From assembly GCF_963169125.1 (NCBI RefSeq), contig NC_084800.1, forward strand, positions 146,068,397-146,132,396: a stretch of 64,000 nucleotides of DNA, given 5' to 3'. Below are positions 45,662 through 58,170 of the stretch, piece by piece. Every line of letters starts with the position of its first letter. The first letter of the stretch is position 1. The notes under the pieces were generated by a model. That model did not search any database. It saw only the letters and a program-made list of their open reading frames with translations, and was not told the origin of the DNA. Source of the stretch: Humulus lupulus. Its lineage: Eukaryota > Streptophyta > Magnoliopsida > Rosales > Cannabaceae. Both the position numbers and the translations under genes were made by a program.

Positions 45662-48000
45662 TGTAACAACCCAAAATCACTAATAAGACTTAAGGGCCTT
45701 GATTAGCGTGTTGGGAGGGCATAATTGGTATATGTGTGATTTAAATGTTTAGATGCATGATTAATATGATTATATGACTATGTGACATGCATGTTTCTGA
45801 GTATTAGATATGCATGTAGGCCCTCTATAGCTTATAAGGGCATATCTATAATTTTGGCCCATAAAGGGCATAAATGTGATTATATGTGATAAATTATTGA
45901 GACCACATTATTATGTGGATATATTTGCAGCATATGGCTTGAAACGGTCCTAGTGAGCGGATTGGCGAAATAGTCACAGCGGGGTTCAATACCAAGCTCG
46001 GGAGGGGCCTATGGGTATTTCTAGGAATTTAGAGAATAATTTGGAAATTATTAGACATTAAATAAATAATTGGTAATTAATTGGATGACGGGATTAATTG
46101 CTAGACAGTAGGAACATTTGACGAATTAGCGGGAACTGGGGGAGAATGACCATTTTACCCCTAGGGACAATTTGAGGATTAGTAAACCTAGAAGGGCAAA
46201 TTAGTGTTTTGAATTATCAAAGGATCTGCTCAGAAGTCACTTAGAATTAAGGGAGAGGAAAGTAAAAACATCTCAAACCCTCTCATCTCTCTCTCATGGT
46301 TCTTCTATCTCTAGGAGCTTAGGAATAATTTTCTGAAGTTCAAAGGAATGCTTGGGGAAATTCTATGGGGAAACCTTGAGGAATTGAAGTGTCAACCCAG
46401 GGAAATTTAGCTAGGGAGATTGAGGATTTTAAGCACAAGACTAGAAGGAAGAAAGCTGGTGGGGGATTCAATTACAATTGAGGTAAGTTTTTCATCACTT
46501 ATTATGTTAAGGAATTCTGGTATTTGTGTGGGATTAGACTAAGTTTTGAGTACTAAAATAGCTAAGTGTTTAGTGGTTATTTTTACTTAATTAGAGTATT
46601 GATTCTAGTATAATTATTAGGAATTTAATGTTTAAAGTATGTGATTTAATCCTGAACTCGTAGCTGGGTTTAGTTCTTATCGGGAAGTTTATTGGGTTTG
46701 AATTCTGGGAAAATTGGATGGGAGAAACATGGGAAAACCCAGAATTTCTAGACTCGAAAGAGCGCGCTGCGACCTAGCTCTAGGGCGTCACGATGCGGGT
46801 GGCCATTTTGGCCTGGGATGCTCTCTGAGATGGGGGCACGCCGTGACCCACTAAGCCAAGTCGCGGCCTACCTCCCCTTTGGCTTGGGTACTTGCTCTCT
46901 AACCTGGAGGCAAGTCGCGACCCACTAGGCCAAGTCGCTACCCGCCTAAGGATTTTAGCCCTAGAATTGGTAAGGCTCAGGGGTTTGAACCTAGGCTCTC
47001 GGGACAATTTCTACTACCCGGTTTAGTAGAAATTGAGGCCCCGAAGGCTTGTTTCTGTCTCCTAAGTATTTATTTGGATTGGAAGTTAACAATTACCCAT
47101 TAGACACTATGACTAGGTTTATTTCCAAGGCTTGGGGCTGAGGATCGTGCTCGGAACCATTCCCTTATCTCCTCTTAGAATTAATGGTAAGAAAATTGCA
47201 CCCTTGTGTGGTTGTGTTGGGACTGAGATTCCATGTATTTTAATACAAATGCTTAATGATTGTGATATGCCATGTGAGCATGAAATAAACGTACTAAGAG
47301 AGCTGGGGCTGATAATTTGTGCACAGGACATGGCTCGGCCACTATGAGATGGGGTCAGCTAGATAAACACTGGACTCGACCTAAGCGGGCGGGAGTCAGT
47401 GGGTTAAACAGAGGGTGCGGCCTAAGGGCGTTGACCCTGATTTTTGTGTATTGATTGAGATAAAATTTTGAATATAGATGGTTATTGTTGTTAGCTTGAT
47501 GATATAGCTCGTTGAATATCTGATTACCTATCTTGTGAATTATTTGATTATCATTATTGATTATGTTATGTTGTTATGGTTTTCTTGTTGGGCCTCGGCT
47601 CACAGGTGCTATGTGGTGTAGGCCAAGGTAAGGGTAAGATGGATCAACCATGAGTTCGAAAGCTCTGGGGACAAGGTGTACACTATCAGCTGCTCGTTCG
47701 CCATGGCCAAGGGATGGTACAGGGACAGAAACCTAAAATGTGTATTTTTCCATTAGAGTGGCCTTTGATTGTATATAACTGTTTTTTGGAAGTTTGTAAA
47801 TTTGTCCTTTAAACCTTGTTTTTGGGATCCCATGTGCTAAAAAATTATTTTAATGAAAATTGTCTATTTATGATCAAAATCTTTTAACCCTAACTTGATT
47901 ATGACTTTAGGATCACATCTTTATTCTAATGACTTGATTAGCAAGTCTTTCACTATTTTCAACACACGATGTAACGGTCTTGGTTATCCAGGGCGTTACA
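45662..48000 (+). repeat. Tekay-2 3' LTR
   Basis: TGTAACAACCC...GGGCGTTACA, 2339 bp; aligns over its whole length with 29901-32237. Confidence 0.92.
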
Positions 48001-48990
48001 GATCATATTTACTTTCCAAATACTTTATATCTTTTCAAAGTGTAATATTATTGTTTTTTTTTTATTTCTTTCAATATTATTGAATGGTGGGAACCCAATA
48101 ACTAATTTAATTTCACTTGAAAAACTTAATGGTGATAATTTTATAACATGCAAATCAAATATGAGTCTAATGTTCATCTGTGAGAACCTTAAATTTGTCC
48201 TAACTGGGGAATGTCTTGAAGAGCACGCTGCCAATGCCCCGAAGAATATTCAGGACAAATATGATGCTTGGATTCAATCTAACAATAAGGCTAAGTGTTA
48301 CATGCTTGTGAGCATGAATGATGTTCTTAGAACAAAGCTTGAACACCATGGAAATTGCTTTTGAGAAAATAGAATCTCTGCAGCCCATATTTGGGCAACA
48401 ATCTTATCAAAGTAGACATGAGGCTACTAGAACCTACATGACTACTAAGATGTAGAAAGGTGTTTCTTTGTGCGAACATGTCTTGAGCATGATTAATGTG
48501 ATGCATGAAGCAGAAATACATGTGGTCGTCATTGATGAGCGTACACAAGTAAACATAATACTTGAATCGCTCACTCCTGCTGCTTTGCATTCACAACAAA
48601 CTATATTATGAATAAGTTGGAGTTCAACATGACCGAGCTATTGAATGAATTGCAGACATTTGAGTCTCTTAACGAAACCATAACCAAAGAAACTGAGGAG
48701 TGTGGTAGAGGAGAAACCTTCATCCTCTGAGGATAAAAAAAAGATGAGAAGAAGATGAATGACAAGGACAAAGGTAAGGGCAAGAAGTCTAAGAAAGGCA
48801 AGAAAGCACCAAAGGATAAGGAGACAAGAATGAGAATAACTCCAAAAAGAAACCAAAGGGAAAGTGTTTCCACTGTAGAGTTCAATGCCACTGAAAGAGA
48901 AACTGTAAAAAGTAGCTCGATGAGCTGAAAAAAGAAAGGTAAATTTGATTTGCTTGTACTTGAAGCTTGAATAGTTGAAGACGATATTTC
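48001..48990 (+). pseudogene. Copia-B gag
   Basis: After a short leader, ATG 48080 opens a Copia gag: LEKLNGDNFIT, ENLKFVLTGECL, DAWIQSNNKAKCYMLVSM. This is the part missing from Copia-A gag. The open frame stops at 48364; gag words continue in other frames (SLNETITKE), then a Lys-rich stretch and a CCHC knuckle near 48860 (CFHCRVQCH...C). The end, VEDD, is followed by the solo LTR and picked up again at 55608. Heavily mutated. Confidence 0.82.
48986..48990. other. Target-site duplication of 4-kb solo LTR, left
   Basis: ATTTC; repeated at 55608-55612. Copia-B reads through when the copies are joined. Confidence 0.92.
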
Positions 48991-49461
48991 TGTAACGACT
49001 CGGATTTTCAAGACTCGATAATGCGGAAATATAAATGTTTTCATTTAACAAAATGTCTCAAAAACCCGTATATAAAAAAAAAAAATTTAAAAAGTCGTAT
49101 GGTCATACTTAACATTTAGTTACAAACATGTTTTATAAAGATTAGAGTGAGCCTAGTTTAGGAAAATTACACAACATTTCCGAAAATAAAAAGGCTTCCC
49201 AAAAGGTCGGTCCACATGTACATTTGCAAGGAAGACTCCAGCGCTCACTGCTCTGCCTTGCCCTTGCTCTTACCTACAACATGAAACAACTAGGTAAGCG
49301 AAAACGCTTAGTAAGATCAACTTTCAAACAAGCATGTAGAGAATTAGGGTTCCGGACCCATCGGGACCCTACACAATCAATTTCAAGAACGCTAAAGCGT
49401 CCTGGCAAACTTATGGTCATGCCTGATAACCAATGATAAATCAATTCATAACTAGATAAAA

Positions 49462-49648
49462 ATCCTGCACTCAGAAAATCCCAGAACAAGCAGATATATT
49501 ATATCACAACTATATCTTACCAACAATTATATCCCTGCACTCAGAAAATCCCAGAGCAAGCAGATATATTATATCACAACTATATCTTATCAACAAATAT
49601 ATCCCTGCACCCAGAAAATCCCAGAGCAAGCAGATATATTATATCACA
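49462..49648. repeat. 70-bp tandem repeat, 2.7 copies
   Basis: CCTGCACTCAGAAAATCCCAG recurs (with single-base changes) at 49464, 49534 and 49604, spacing exactly 70 bp, within the large solo LTR. Confidence 0.92.
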
Positions 49649-49929
49649 TCATAATTCGAGACCAACGCTCGACAATTTCCAACAATTCATGCGTAACGCG
49701 CCCTCCAACATAATTGCTAATCTGTAAAAGAGAACCGAGTCCCCACACTAAGATCTAGCCAATAAATATTCTCATCAAGGGTAACTATCGTGTTACCTAG
49801 GGCATCGCTACTTATTCAAGAGTGTAATCTAATTTACACGGTTTTACGGAGACTTCTATGTTAATCAGTGGTGCTGGTGAGCAGTTGCCCCTAGGGTGTT
49901 CAGCCTCACTCAATCTTGGCAATCCCTAG

Positions 49930-52551
49930 TGTAACACCCTCACTTATTTTAGTTAAAACCATATTTGAGGTGTTACGTTTTAAAACTATATCATAATTTA
50001 TTTCTGCGGAAGTCTGGACATATATATATATATATTTTTTTAAACTTGAAAACTTATTTCACATTATTTACATTAAACATAAAGTGTGTCTCAAACATAT
50101 TATACATAAGTATTAAATAACCCAATTTATTTTCAAAACATAACTTCACACTTTATTACAAACATCTCACTGATAACTGAAATAACCCACAAAAGGTCGA
50201 TGTGTTCATATGTACAAATCAGGGTCAGGACCATGCTTCAGTTCTCCTCATATCATTCACATATTTCTTTCTCTACCTGCAACACAAGACAACTGTGAGC
50301 CTAAAGCTCAGTAAGCAAAGTAATGCATGCAATGCTAATGATTACCCAATATCAATGGTCATACACAACTTCTTTTTAAATTTTGGGCCCCTTAATATTG
50401 TGCACACTGTTTGAATTGGTCAATGCCTGCAGGGCTTGTTACACATATAATACAAAATCCCATGGGTTCTCCTCCGGCTAGCCATCACCACAGTAGGGCA
50501 CATTAAAAACCTTATTCCATCGTTGCCCCGTCGGGCTCAAGAGTTAAGGCGGCCACACACTATGGTGTCAATACATATAACAATAACTCATATGGAGGAG
50601 AAATAAAACGGAAACATGGCAAACAATATTATTGGTTCACTAAAACCTAGCCCAAATTATTGGGCAGCCACTATAAGCCTACTATAGGCCTCCGTTTACA
50701 CTTATTAACACTTTCATTCACCTTTTCAAAACAGTGGCACTGAACTTAAACTTCTTATAACAACTTTCTTTTATGTTGCACAAAACTTGCAAAGGCATCA
50801 TATAATTAATCATCATAATATCATGCATGGTCTTATATCATATAATAATTTACCATATCACTATTATGCCATGCATACAAATTTATGATGAAGTGTCACT
50901 GTATGTTAATACCACTTACTCACAAAATATTCATATAATGCATACTTTCACATAACACATAATTCTTGTGTTGTAGTTGAGTACTTTACTTACCTTTTGT
51001 CCAAAATATAGTTCACCGTGTAACAAGTGGTGTCTTAGGTATTGATGTGCTTATCCTGACAATGGCATGGATTTCTCATCATAATGAAGGCAGTAAGACA
51101 TTGAACTCTCATTTAAAAATACCCATAAAACATCATATCAAATTTCATATCAAAATCATGCCTAAAATGCCTTAAACCACCTAGATCGAGCGTTAGATTT
51201 ATCTTAGACACTTAGAGAAATTTTGAAAAAGTTTCCCCTTAATTTTAGCTATCCTCAAATATCAAAATAAACTAATAATCAACATCAAATAGCCTGCCAT
51301 AACCATATATCCCAAATACCAACATGATTCATCATAAAGTTATCATATACCGATTTTGATAAAATTCTTATCTCCTAGATCATCACCCAAATTAAATGAG
51401 TCTCCACATATATTCAAACATTTATAAACATATATACTCTCTTATAAACTCAATCAAATAACCAAAAATCATCTTGTACTCCAAGAACCCCAAAAACCTC
51501 ATAAAACACAAAATTTCACTTACCGAGCAACTTTTCGGCGAAAACAATCTCTTCAAGCTTTTCTAAACCTCAAACCACTTGGAAACCCCAAGAAATATCT
51601 TAAAAAGGATAAAACACCATATATAAGCTCTCAGAAAAATTCAAAAACATAGTTTAACTTCCAAGTACAAGAACTTACCATAAAAAGGTTAGAACTAAGC
51701 TTAATCTACTTCTTTGGCTTTGCTTTCACTTGGATCTCCTTAGAATTTCTTCAAACCAGCCAAGAAATGGTTTTTGGTTTTCTTTTCTCTCTGTTTTTCA
51801 GAATAATGGTCGTGCAAAGTGATAAGGTTGATGAAAATTCCTTATTTTCAATGATTTAGCCTTATTGTATCAAAATTTGACACCTTTCATCTCATCATTT
51901 CACCTTTTGACTTATGAAAACTTTATCACTTCAATAATTTCGACTTAATCATCTGCTAGGCCTATTATCCTTATGTGTAAACCACTCACACCAAACCTTA
52001 GGTCCATATGACTACATACCCAATAGTTATGCTTACCCGATCGAGCGTAGCGCACTTATGCTAAGCTCGTTTTGACTTTGCATCAATACCACTGATTATG
52101 TATACCTCCCATCAAGAATTGATCTAATGGTTCTAAAACCATTTTTACATCATCAATGAGACCTTAATCATACCTCGATTATATTTGGTAAATCCATAAA
52201 TACTCAATTTTACACCGAAATACTAGTAATCGACATTGTACTATTTTTCACTACTTAACCTATTTTGCCTTCTATATCTCACTTTCATCACTTAATTCCA
52301 TGCCTTGTCCATATTTTTCATACTTTCTTATATCTTGAGCACATCAAACACCCATGAAAGACAACTCAAATGCCACAAGGTTAATAATATTGAGCATACA
52401 TATAGACATCACATACACAACTTTTATACTTATACATGAAAACACTTATAAGAATATGCATATGCTCAAATTATACATATTGTATGATATGTAATGCAAT
52501 GCAATCATGTGATTATTGGCTACATTATATCAAAATAATGTGGGTGCTACA
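49930..52551 (-). mobile_element. Nested solo LTR (2.6 kb)
   Basis: TGTAACACCC...GGTGCTACA, 2622 bp, with perfect CCTAG duplications (49925-49929, 52552-52556). No coding. Positions 50590-51000 align with 2590-3380, the truncated LTR in Copia-A, so both come from one family. Orientation is inferred from splice-donor-like GGTAAGT on the minus strand near 51680. Confidence 0.9.
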
Positions 52552-52556
52552 CCTAG

Positions 52557-55500
52557 TATCTCTAGGCACTCTCACGGAATGGCCAATATTCACGGCTGCT
52601 ATCCGGGAATAACTTATCAGAGCACTTGCTCGGATTCTAACCGTCCAATGATTAAGTAAGCATGAGGGCCCCTAGGTCCCATTTATCTTGGTGCCCCTAG
52701 GTTTAACCAGCTTATCCTCATCTCATGGCCACTCGTCGCGGTAATGAACCGGACATAAATAAAATCAAGCAGTGTGACGGGGATCAACCGTCTAGGATAT
52801 GACGGACTTCTACCGTTCATATTTTCTAAATCAGCACTCACTAGACTAACGTCTCTAAGCAACTTTCTATGACAGCCTATGTATATGCATGTATCCCTAT
52901 ACTAACATACAAGACAATAATCATTTCATGTTGCAGCCATACAATATAAGTTGACTTACTTGGAGTCCTTAGCGCTCAGCAGGTTTTCACCCTCCAACGT
53001 TCAGTCCAGTTACGCTTAGCCAATACTGTAGTTATCCATACAGTATACTCGGATTAATTATGGCACTAATAATTCATTATTATTATTTTGGGCAGTTTTG
53101 TCATTTTAATAAAAGTCATTTGTAAGGATTTATTATCCTTATTTGGTTTTAAACCTATTAAGGAAAGTCATACAAAATATTCGAGACTAGACCCTAAGTC
53201 TCGGGGAGACCTATCCTAAGGTCTCGATACCTAGGCTCGGGTATCACAATGGTATTTCCCACAATCCGCTAAAAATCTTATTCTTTCAAGGTATCGCTAT
53301 TAACCCGCACTTTCGACTAGTCGGTTAAAATATGTATGATTTTAGCCGGTATTATATCCAGAAAATACAAATAAATTCCTTAATTATTTTTAAAGAAAAT
53401 AAACTCTTTAAATTTTCCTTTTATTTTTCTTAAGGTTTTAATATCTAAAAACCGTTTTAAGAAAATTGCCTAATTTGTCTTAATTAGGAAAACCGTTATA
53501 AATTTCTCATCTTGACTAATTAATTTTCCAAAAGCAATTAATCAATTTTTACTTACTAGAAAAATAATTCATTTAATTATTTTATCAAAATATAAGGTTT
53601 TAAACCCTCTTTTAATTTATTAACTATTAATAAATTAAATCTCTTATTTTTAAAAAGAATAAAAACTCTTTAATAAAAATAATTCATTTAAACTCAAAGG
53701 GGTAATTTTAGTGAAAATATGATTTCAAGACTTACCAATTTATATCTTGAAATAAGCAAAATTTTACTTTTTACTTTATGTTCCAAAATCTCATTTTTAC
53801 ACTTAAGTGTGAAAAACCCAATTTTCACATTTTTAACTACATACTTCGTTAGTTCATAACTTGAAATTTACTTACCCAATTGTTACCGAAATTTCCCAAT
53901 TCCATTTTTGTTATGCCATTTAGGTCTTTGTAAAATCTTATGTCAAAATGAGCATTTTTTATTGGTGAAATCATTTTCCAAAAATGAGGTAAAAATGACC
54001 TTATTTTCAAGTCCTTATTTTTTCCAAACTTTGACAGTTAATAACTTTCAAACCGTTTAATATTTTCTTACCAAATTTTACAGTGGACTAATAGGTTATT
54101 CCAGAAATATGTCCACAAAATTTTAGAAAAAACTGGGTTCATTTTCCCAATACAGTGGCTGTCCAAACTTGGTTCCGAAAATGAGAATACGAAAAAAACA
54201 GTTTTTTACCTAAACTTTGAAATAGCATAACTTACTCATTTCTAAACATTTTTTAGTGTTTCAAAAGCTCAATTTTATGTAATCAATCTCAACAACATAA
54301 CAGTAGAATTTAATTTTACAAAAACAATATACAGTGGCTACTTGACCCCTTGGAAGTCACAGCTTAAAACATGTTTTGTTTTAGGGTATCCTACAAAACC
54401 CTTGGGGGTTTTGGTTCCCATTTTCAAAAATCAATACACATGCATCATAAAAATTATTAAACAACTACCATAACCTTATTACATCATCAACAAGAAACTC
54501 TAAGAATTAGATATACAAAATAATGCTTAAAACTAAAAACCCTACAACAAAATCATCAAAAGTAAACTTTTTACCTCTTTGGTGTTCTTGCTTAAGGTTT
54601 GGACCTTCCTATAAGCTTTGACTCCTTCAAAACCTTTCAAAAACCCTAACCAACTTCCCCCAACAACATAGTTAATTAGCTATTTGAAACTCTAAGCTTA
54701 AAACTTTACAAAAGCCTAGATTAGTGAAGGTTTACCTTAGGGAAAATACTTCCTAGACCAAGACTTTGCCTCCAAGTTTTCCTTGGTGTTCTTGGGCTTG
54801 AAAAATGGAGAGAACACTTTGAGAGGTCTTCAAAAATCAGATGAGTGAATGTGAGAGAGTGGTGTGGTCGGTTGGGGAGGGATGGAAGAGTTATATACTA
54901 TCTAATTTATCTCAAAAACACTCAAGTGTTTTCCTCCCACTTGCCCACTTGACTTGACTTAGTTAAAATGAGATTTATCTTTATTAAGTTGGGTTCACAC
55001 CACCTAAAACACCACATGGCCGGCCAACCCTTGCTATATATAATCATTTCATTTTTTTTTTTTTTTAATAAAGGTTAAAAAAGGTTTCATAAGAAGAAAA
55101 GTCCAAATTGGCTTTTGACACCTTTTTCACTCTTATTAAGTTTTAATCACCAAACTTAACATTAATTAATTAAATTAAATGTCTCTCACATTTAATTTAA
55201 TTAATCACATAATAAAATTTAACCTAAGGTCCATTCATGGAATAAAATTCCCCATTTCGGTAAAATTAGGCGTTTAATACAAAATGCCCTAAAATTTCCA
55301 TTTTCTTTTAGATTTATTATTTTTTACCAAACTTTAACTCTTATGAATGTATTTTATGCCCAAAATATAATTGCCATGATTTTTCGTTTTATTTTCCGAG
55401 ATTTTTACCCGATCAGGGTTTTTGTGTCGGTCCAGGACCAAAAGTCTTATCTTGACTTTTAAAATCACAAAATTCATATTTTGTCTAGCAATAACTCATG

Positions 55501-55607
55501 GAATACTTACAAACAAAATATAATACTATTTAAAATAATATTCTTAACCCGGGGGAAAAATCCCGACCCGAGTCGTTTAAAGGTACCCGAAAATGCAGGA
55601 CGTTACA
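52557..55607 (-). repeat. Remainder of large solo LTR
   Basis: Continues the outer LTR after the nested copy; AT-rich, no coding. Stretches near 54590-54890 look like the transcribed leader of the minus strand. Confidence 0.75.
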
Positions 55608-55961
55608 ATTTCATCCTGGGTTTTAGATTTAGGAGCCACTAACCATGTTTGTTCTTCTATGCAGATACTTGAGTCATCAAGGGAACTTCCTGATGGCGGA
55701 TGTGACTATGTGAGTTGGAAGTGGTACGCTCATTTCAGCGATAGTTATGGGATCAGTTTGTTTATATTTCGGGAACAATTATCTTATTTTGAATAATGCT
55801 TATTTTATTCCTGGATTTTCTAGAAACTTAATTTCTTTATTTATGTGCATGATCAATTTTTTTATATTTCTTTTAATAATAATGCAAATGTTATTTCTCA
55901 GTGAAGCTTGTACATAGCGTTGTCTATGGTCCAATCAGTGTACAAGCGAGAGGTGGCTATG
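55608..55961 (+). pseudogene. Copia-B protease and integrase fragment
   Basis: SSWVLDLGATNHVCSS is the Copia protease active site with D-L-G instead of D-S/T-G. AYFIPGFSRNLIS follows. After a deletion comes an integrase piece (LVHS, YGPISVQARGGY), cut by a Tekay-type LTR at 55962. The rest of Copia-B is not in the window. Confidence 0.83.
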
Positions 55962-56212
55962 TGTAATGCCCTGGATAGCCAAGACCATTACACTATGTAT
56001 TTTAAATAGTGCTAGACTCACTAATTGAGTCATTTGGCTATAAATGTGCAACTAAACGTGATTAACGACTTAGGGTTATAAATTTTGGACAAAAGGAATA
56101 GTCTTTTTATTAAAACGTTAAGTGCGTACATGAGATCCCAAAATAAATGTTGACTGGGTCATTTACAATTACTAAGGAATAATTACAACTCAAAAATTAC
56201 AAACAGTCGACC
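55962..56212 (-). repeat. Tekay-type LTR end, truncated by Tat LTR
   Basis: TGTAATGCCCTGGATAGCC... matches in content the start of the 27261 LTR (complement of a Tekay LTR 3' end). It breaks off at 56213 where a Tat LTR begins; the remainder should lie right of the window. Confidence 0.8.
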
Positions 56213-56630
56213 TGTTGATCACGATTTTGGCCAACTGCGAGTAGACGCAAAAACGACAATAAACCTTGAATAGAAAGTAAATAACACAAGTAATTTTTAT
56301 AGTGGTTCAGCCCCAATTTGTTGGTGATAGCCTAATCCACTTAGAGTTGTGATATATTTAGCCTATATTTAAAATTAGATGAACCTTAGTCAACTGAGTT
56401 TCTCAAGTGTAAGTAGGAAAATACAATGTTTCTCTCTCTGAACTCTCAGAAAATGCTCCCAGAATGCCCTAAGTAATGGTCCCAAAGTCTCCAAACTAGA
56501 GTGTTTTCTTTCAATCCCCAGATCCCTCTAAATGATGCCATGAGCCCTTTATTTATAGGCTCATGGATTGTACATGAGAAATATCCCATTTGACGGGGTC
56601 CTTGGTTGTTCCAACCAACTTTAATTAATA
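56213..56630 (-). repeat. Tat-type LTR fragment (older copy)
   Basis: TGTTGATCACGATTTTGG... shares its start and the TATAGTGGTTC...GCCCC block with the next LTR. A TATA-like TATAAATAAAGG lies on the minus strand at 56548-56559. It is cut at 56630 by the next copy (TGTTGACCC). Confidence 0.78.
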
Positions 56631-57755
56631 TGTTGACCCTGATTTTGGGCAACTGACACGGAGTCAAAGTACGCTTGACGTGGATGAATGCGTTGAAAAG
56701 AATGTAATGACGAAAAGAATAAGAACACGATATTTTATAGTGGTTCGGCCCCAGGATCTGGTAATAACCTACGTCCACTTAGATTGTTATTGATGTGAGA
56801 TCAAAGGAGTGATCAAAGAACTAGGGTTCAATGAGTTTCACTAACCTTTGCAGAACAATACAATATGAGTGATATGATAACTCTGATCTCAAGCGATTTA
56901 GAAGTCAGAAAGGAAAAAGATCCTCTTCCCTGAGCCCTCTTCTTCTATTTATAAGCTCGGGGTAGATTTACATTGATTTATTACAGATATTATTTCCTAA
57001 ATACCCGGATACTTAGGAAATCATGGGAGAGAATTTCGGATTCCATCATAACTGCCTAAGATTTCCTCCGCGTGTTATGTGCATACAACCAGACTGGTCG
57101 TGTGAAGAGACCGACTGCATAATGCTGAATATCTTCCTGGTTAATAGTCGAACACAGGTTTTGCCAGGTGTTAGCCGCGTGCAATTAATTCCTGCCATGT
57201 CATTCACTTCTCATTTTTGGGATAACATAATAAAATATAAATAAATTCAAATTACAACAATATAGCTATTACTTCGGGATATCTGAGAGATTCCTGGGGC
57301 AGTTACGAGTCATTCGGGTTGAAGTTGTTATTGAGGCATATTGAAGAGTCACTAGATGATTTACTCCCGAGATTCTGATCCGTCATGTCGACCAAATCCA
57401 TTCCCCGAAGTGACTGGTCGGCGAAGACACCTTACTGGTCGGCCAAGGCATATCACTGGTCGACCATGGCATATCACTGGTCGGGCAAAGCACATCACTG
57501 ATCGGCCATGGCATATCACTGGTCGGCCAAAGCACATCAGTGATCAGTCAACGCATATCATTGGTCAGGCAAATCACTTCTGGCCATGTAAATTTACTTC
57601 CTGACCAGTAATGTCACAACTTCACAGTCAACTTCCAACCTTTTCACTTCTTTAAATAACACATTTATTGACTATTAATGTGTCATTTACTGACCATGCA
57701 TTGCCACTTGTCTATCTGATTGCCACGTCATTGAACAAAAATTTTGGGGATACCA
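56631..57755 (-). repeat. Tat-1 3' LTR
   Basis: TGTTGACCC...GGGGATACCA, 1125 bp; on the minus strand it starts TGGTATCCCC. TATAAATAGA (minus strand) is at 56944-56953. A GGTCGGCC-type repeat fills 57410-57600. Confidence 0.85.
57410..57600. repeat. ~24-bp tandem repeat in Tat-1 LTR
   Basis: About eight imperfect units built on ACTGGTCGGCCAAGGCATATC. The 82-codon frame across it (57356-57604) is a by-product of the repeat length. Confidence 0.85.
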
Positions 57756-57770
57756 TTTGCCCCCAAAGTT
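57756..57770 (-). other. Tat-1 polypurine tract
   Basis: Minus strand reads AACTTTGGGGGCAAA right before the LTR start TGGTATCC. Confidence 0.82.
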
Positions 57771-58001
57771 TATTATATGATTTTCTCATATGATAAACTT
57801 TTCCTGCTCCTCGCAAGGATCTGCACTAAATTTAATAATTACTGTGTCCTAAAATTCCAAAACTGACTTTTGGAATTTTCTCGCCTTTTGCAAATAAAGC
57901 TATAATTAAATTTTTCAGCCATGAAAATGGCAGTTACTCGTTTCCAATCATGGGAGAGAGAATACCAAGAGTCTTCAGGGTAAGTGGGAGTTTCCCTTTC
58001 T
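57771..58001. other. Spacer between Tat-1 purine tract and antisense gene
   Basis: AT-rich, no coding frame or repeat that I can support. Confidence 0.6.
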
Positions 58002-58030
58002 CTCCTTTAAATAGACCCATGGATGCCCAC
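58002..58030 (+). promoter_or_regulatory. Possible promoter of the Tat-1 antisense gene
   Basis: CTCCTTTAAATAGACCCATGG has a TATA-like TTTAAATAG, followed about 30 bp later by a leader-like, AAC/ATC-rich stretch (58040 on). This is the layout of a plant core promoter on the plus strand, opposite to the element's own transcription. Confidence 0.5.
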
Positions 58031-58170
58031 TACTCATAAGCAAGAATTTCATCATCAACAACACTCTTCCTTTCTCTTGGCCAAAACCTCCATAAATTTC
58101 CAAGGCACTTCAACTTGTCCAAGCAAATCCAAGCTTTCTCAAGAAATTAAAGGCTCTTCAATACGTTTAG

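Larger units (their letters stand above)
29901..48000 (+). mobile_element. Tekay-2: Gypsy (Tekay/Del-type) element, plus strand, with nested Tekay-3
   Basis: LTRs 29901-32237 and 45662-48000 (2337 and 2339 bp, roughly 10% different in the part I compared), primer site, gag, protease, RT/RNase H, integrase remnant and chromodomain-like tail. Flanks CATCA (29896-29900) and GATCA (48001-48005) agree at four of five bases and the Copia-B sequence continues across them. Tekay-3 interrupts it inside the protease end (34107-43555). Most of the integrase is deleted. Confidence 0.9.
48991..55607 (-). mobile_element. Large solo LTR in Copia-B, with a nested solo LTR
   Basis: TGTAACGACTCGG...GGACGTTACA with perfect ATTTC duplications. 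Removing the nested LTR and its duplication leaves about 3990 bp without coding domains, so a solo LTR of an element with very long LTRs. A TATA-like TATATAACTC on the minus strand near 54885-54895, followed by a leader-like region towards 54560, suggests minus orientation. Lineage not recognised. Confidence 0.85.

Noticed and set aside
48601..49051. Minus-strand frames of 147 and 137 codons, hydrophobic
   Set aside because: Antisense to the Lys-rich part of Copia-B gag, which gives Phe/Leu-rich reverse translation; no independent support.
52557..55592. Search for coding or RNA genes in 3 kb of AT-rich sequence
   Set aside because: No open frame, tRNA-like fold or repeat that I could support; explained as remainder of the large solo LTR.
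57356..57604. CRISPR-like or repeat-protein reading of the ~24-bp repeat (HITGRP units)
   Set aside because: Units are directly tandem without unique spacers, in a plant LTR; the repeated peptide only reflects a repeat length divisible by three.
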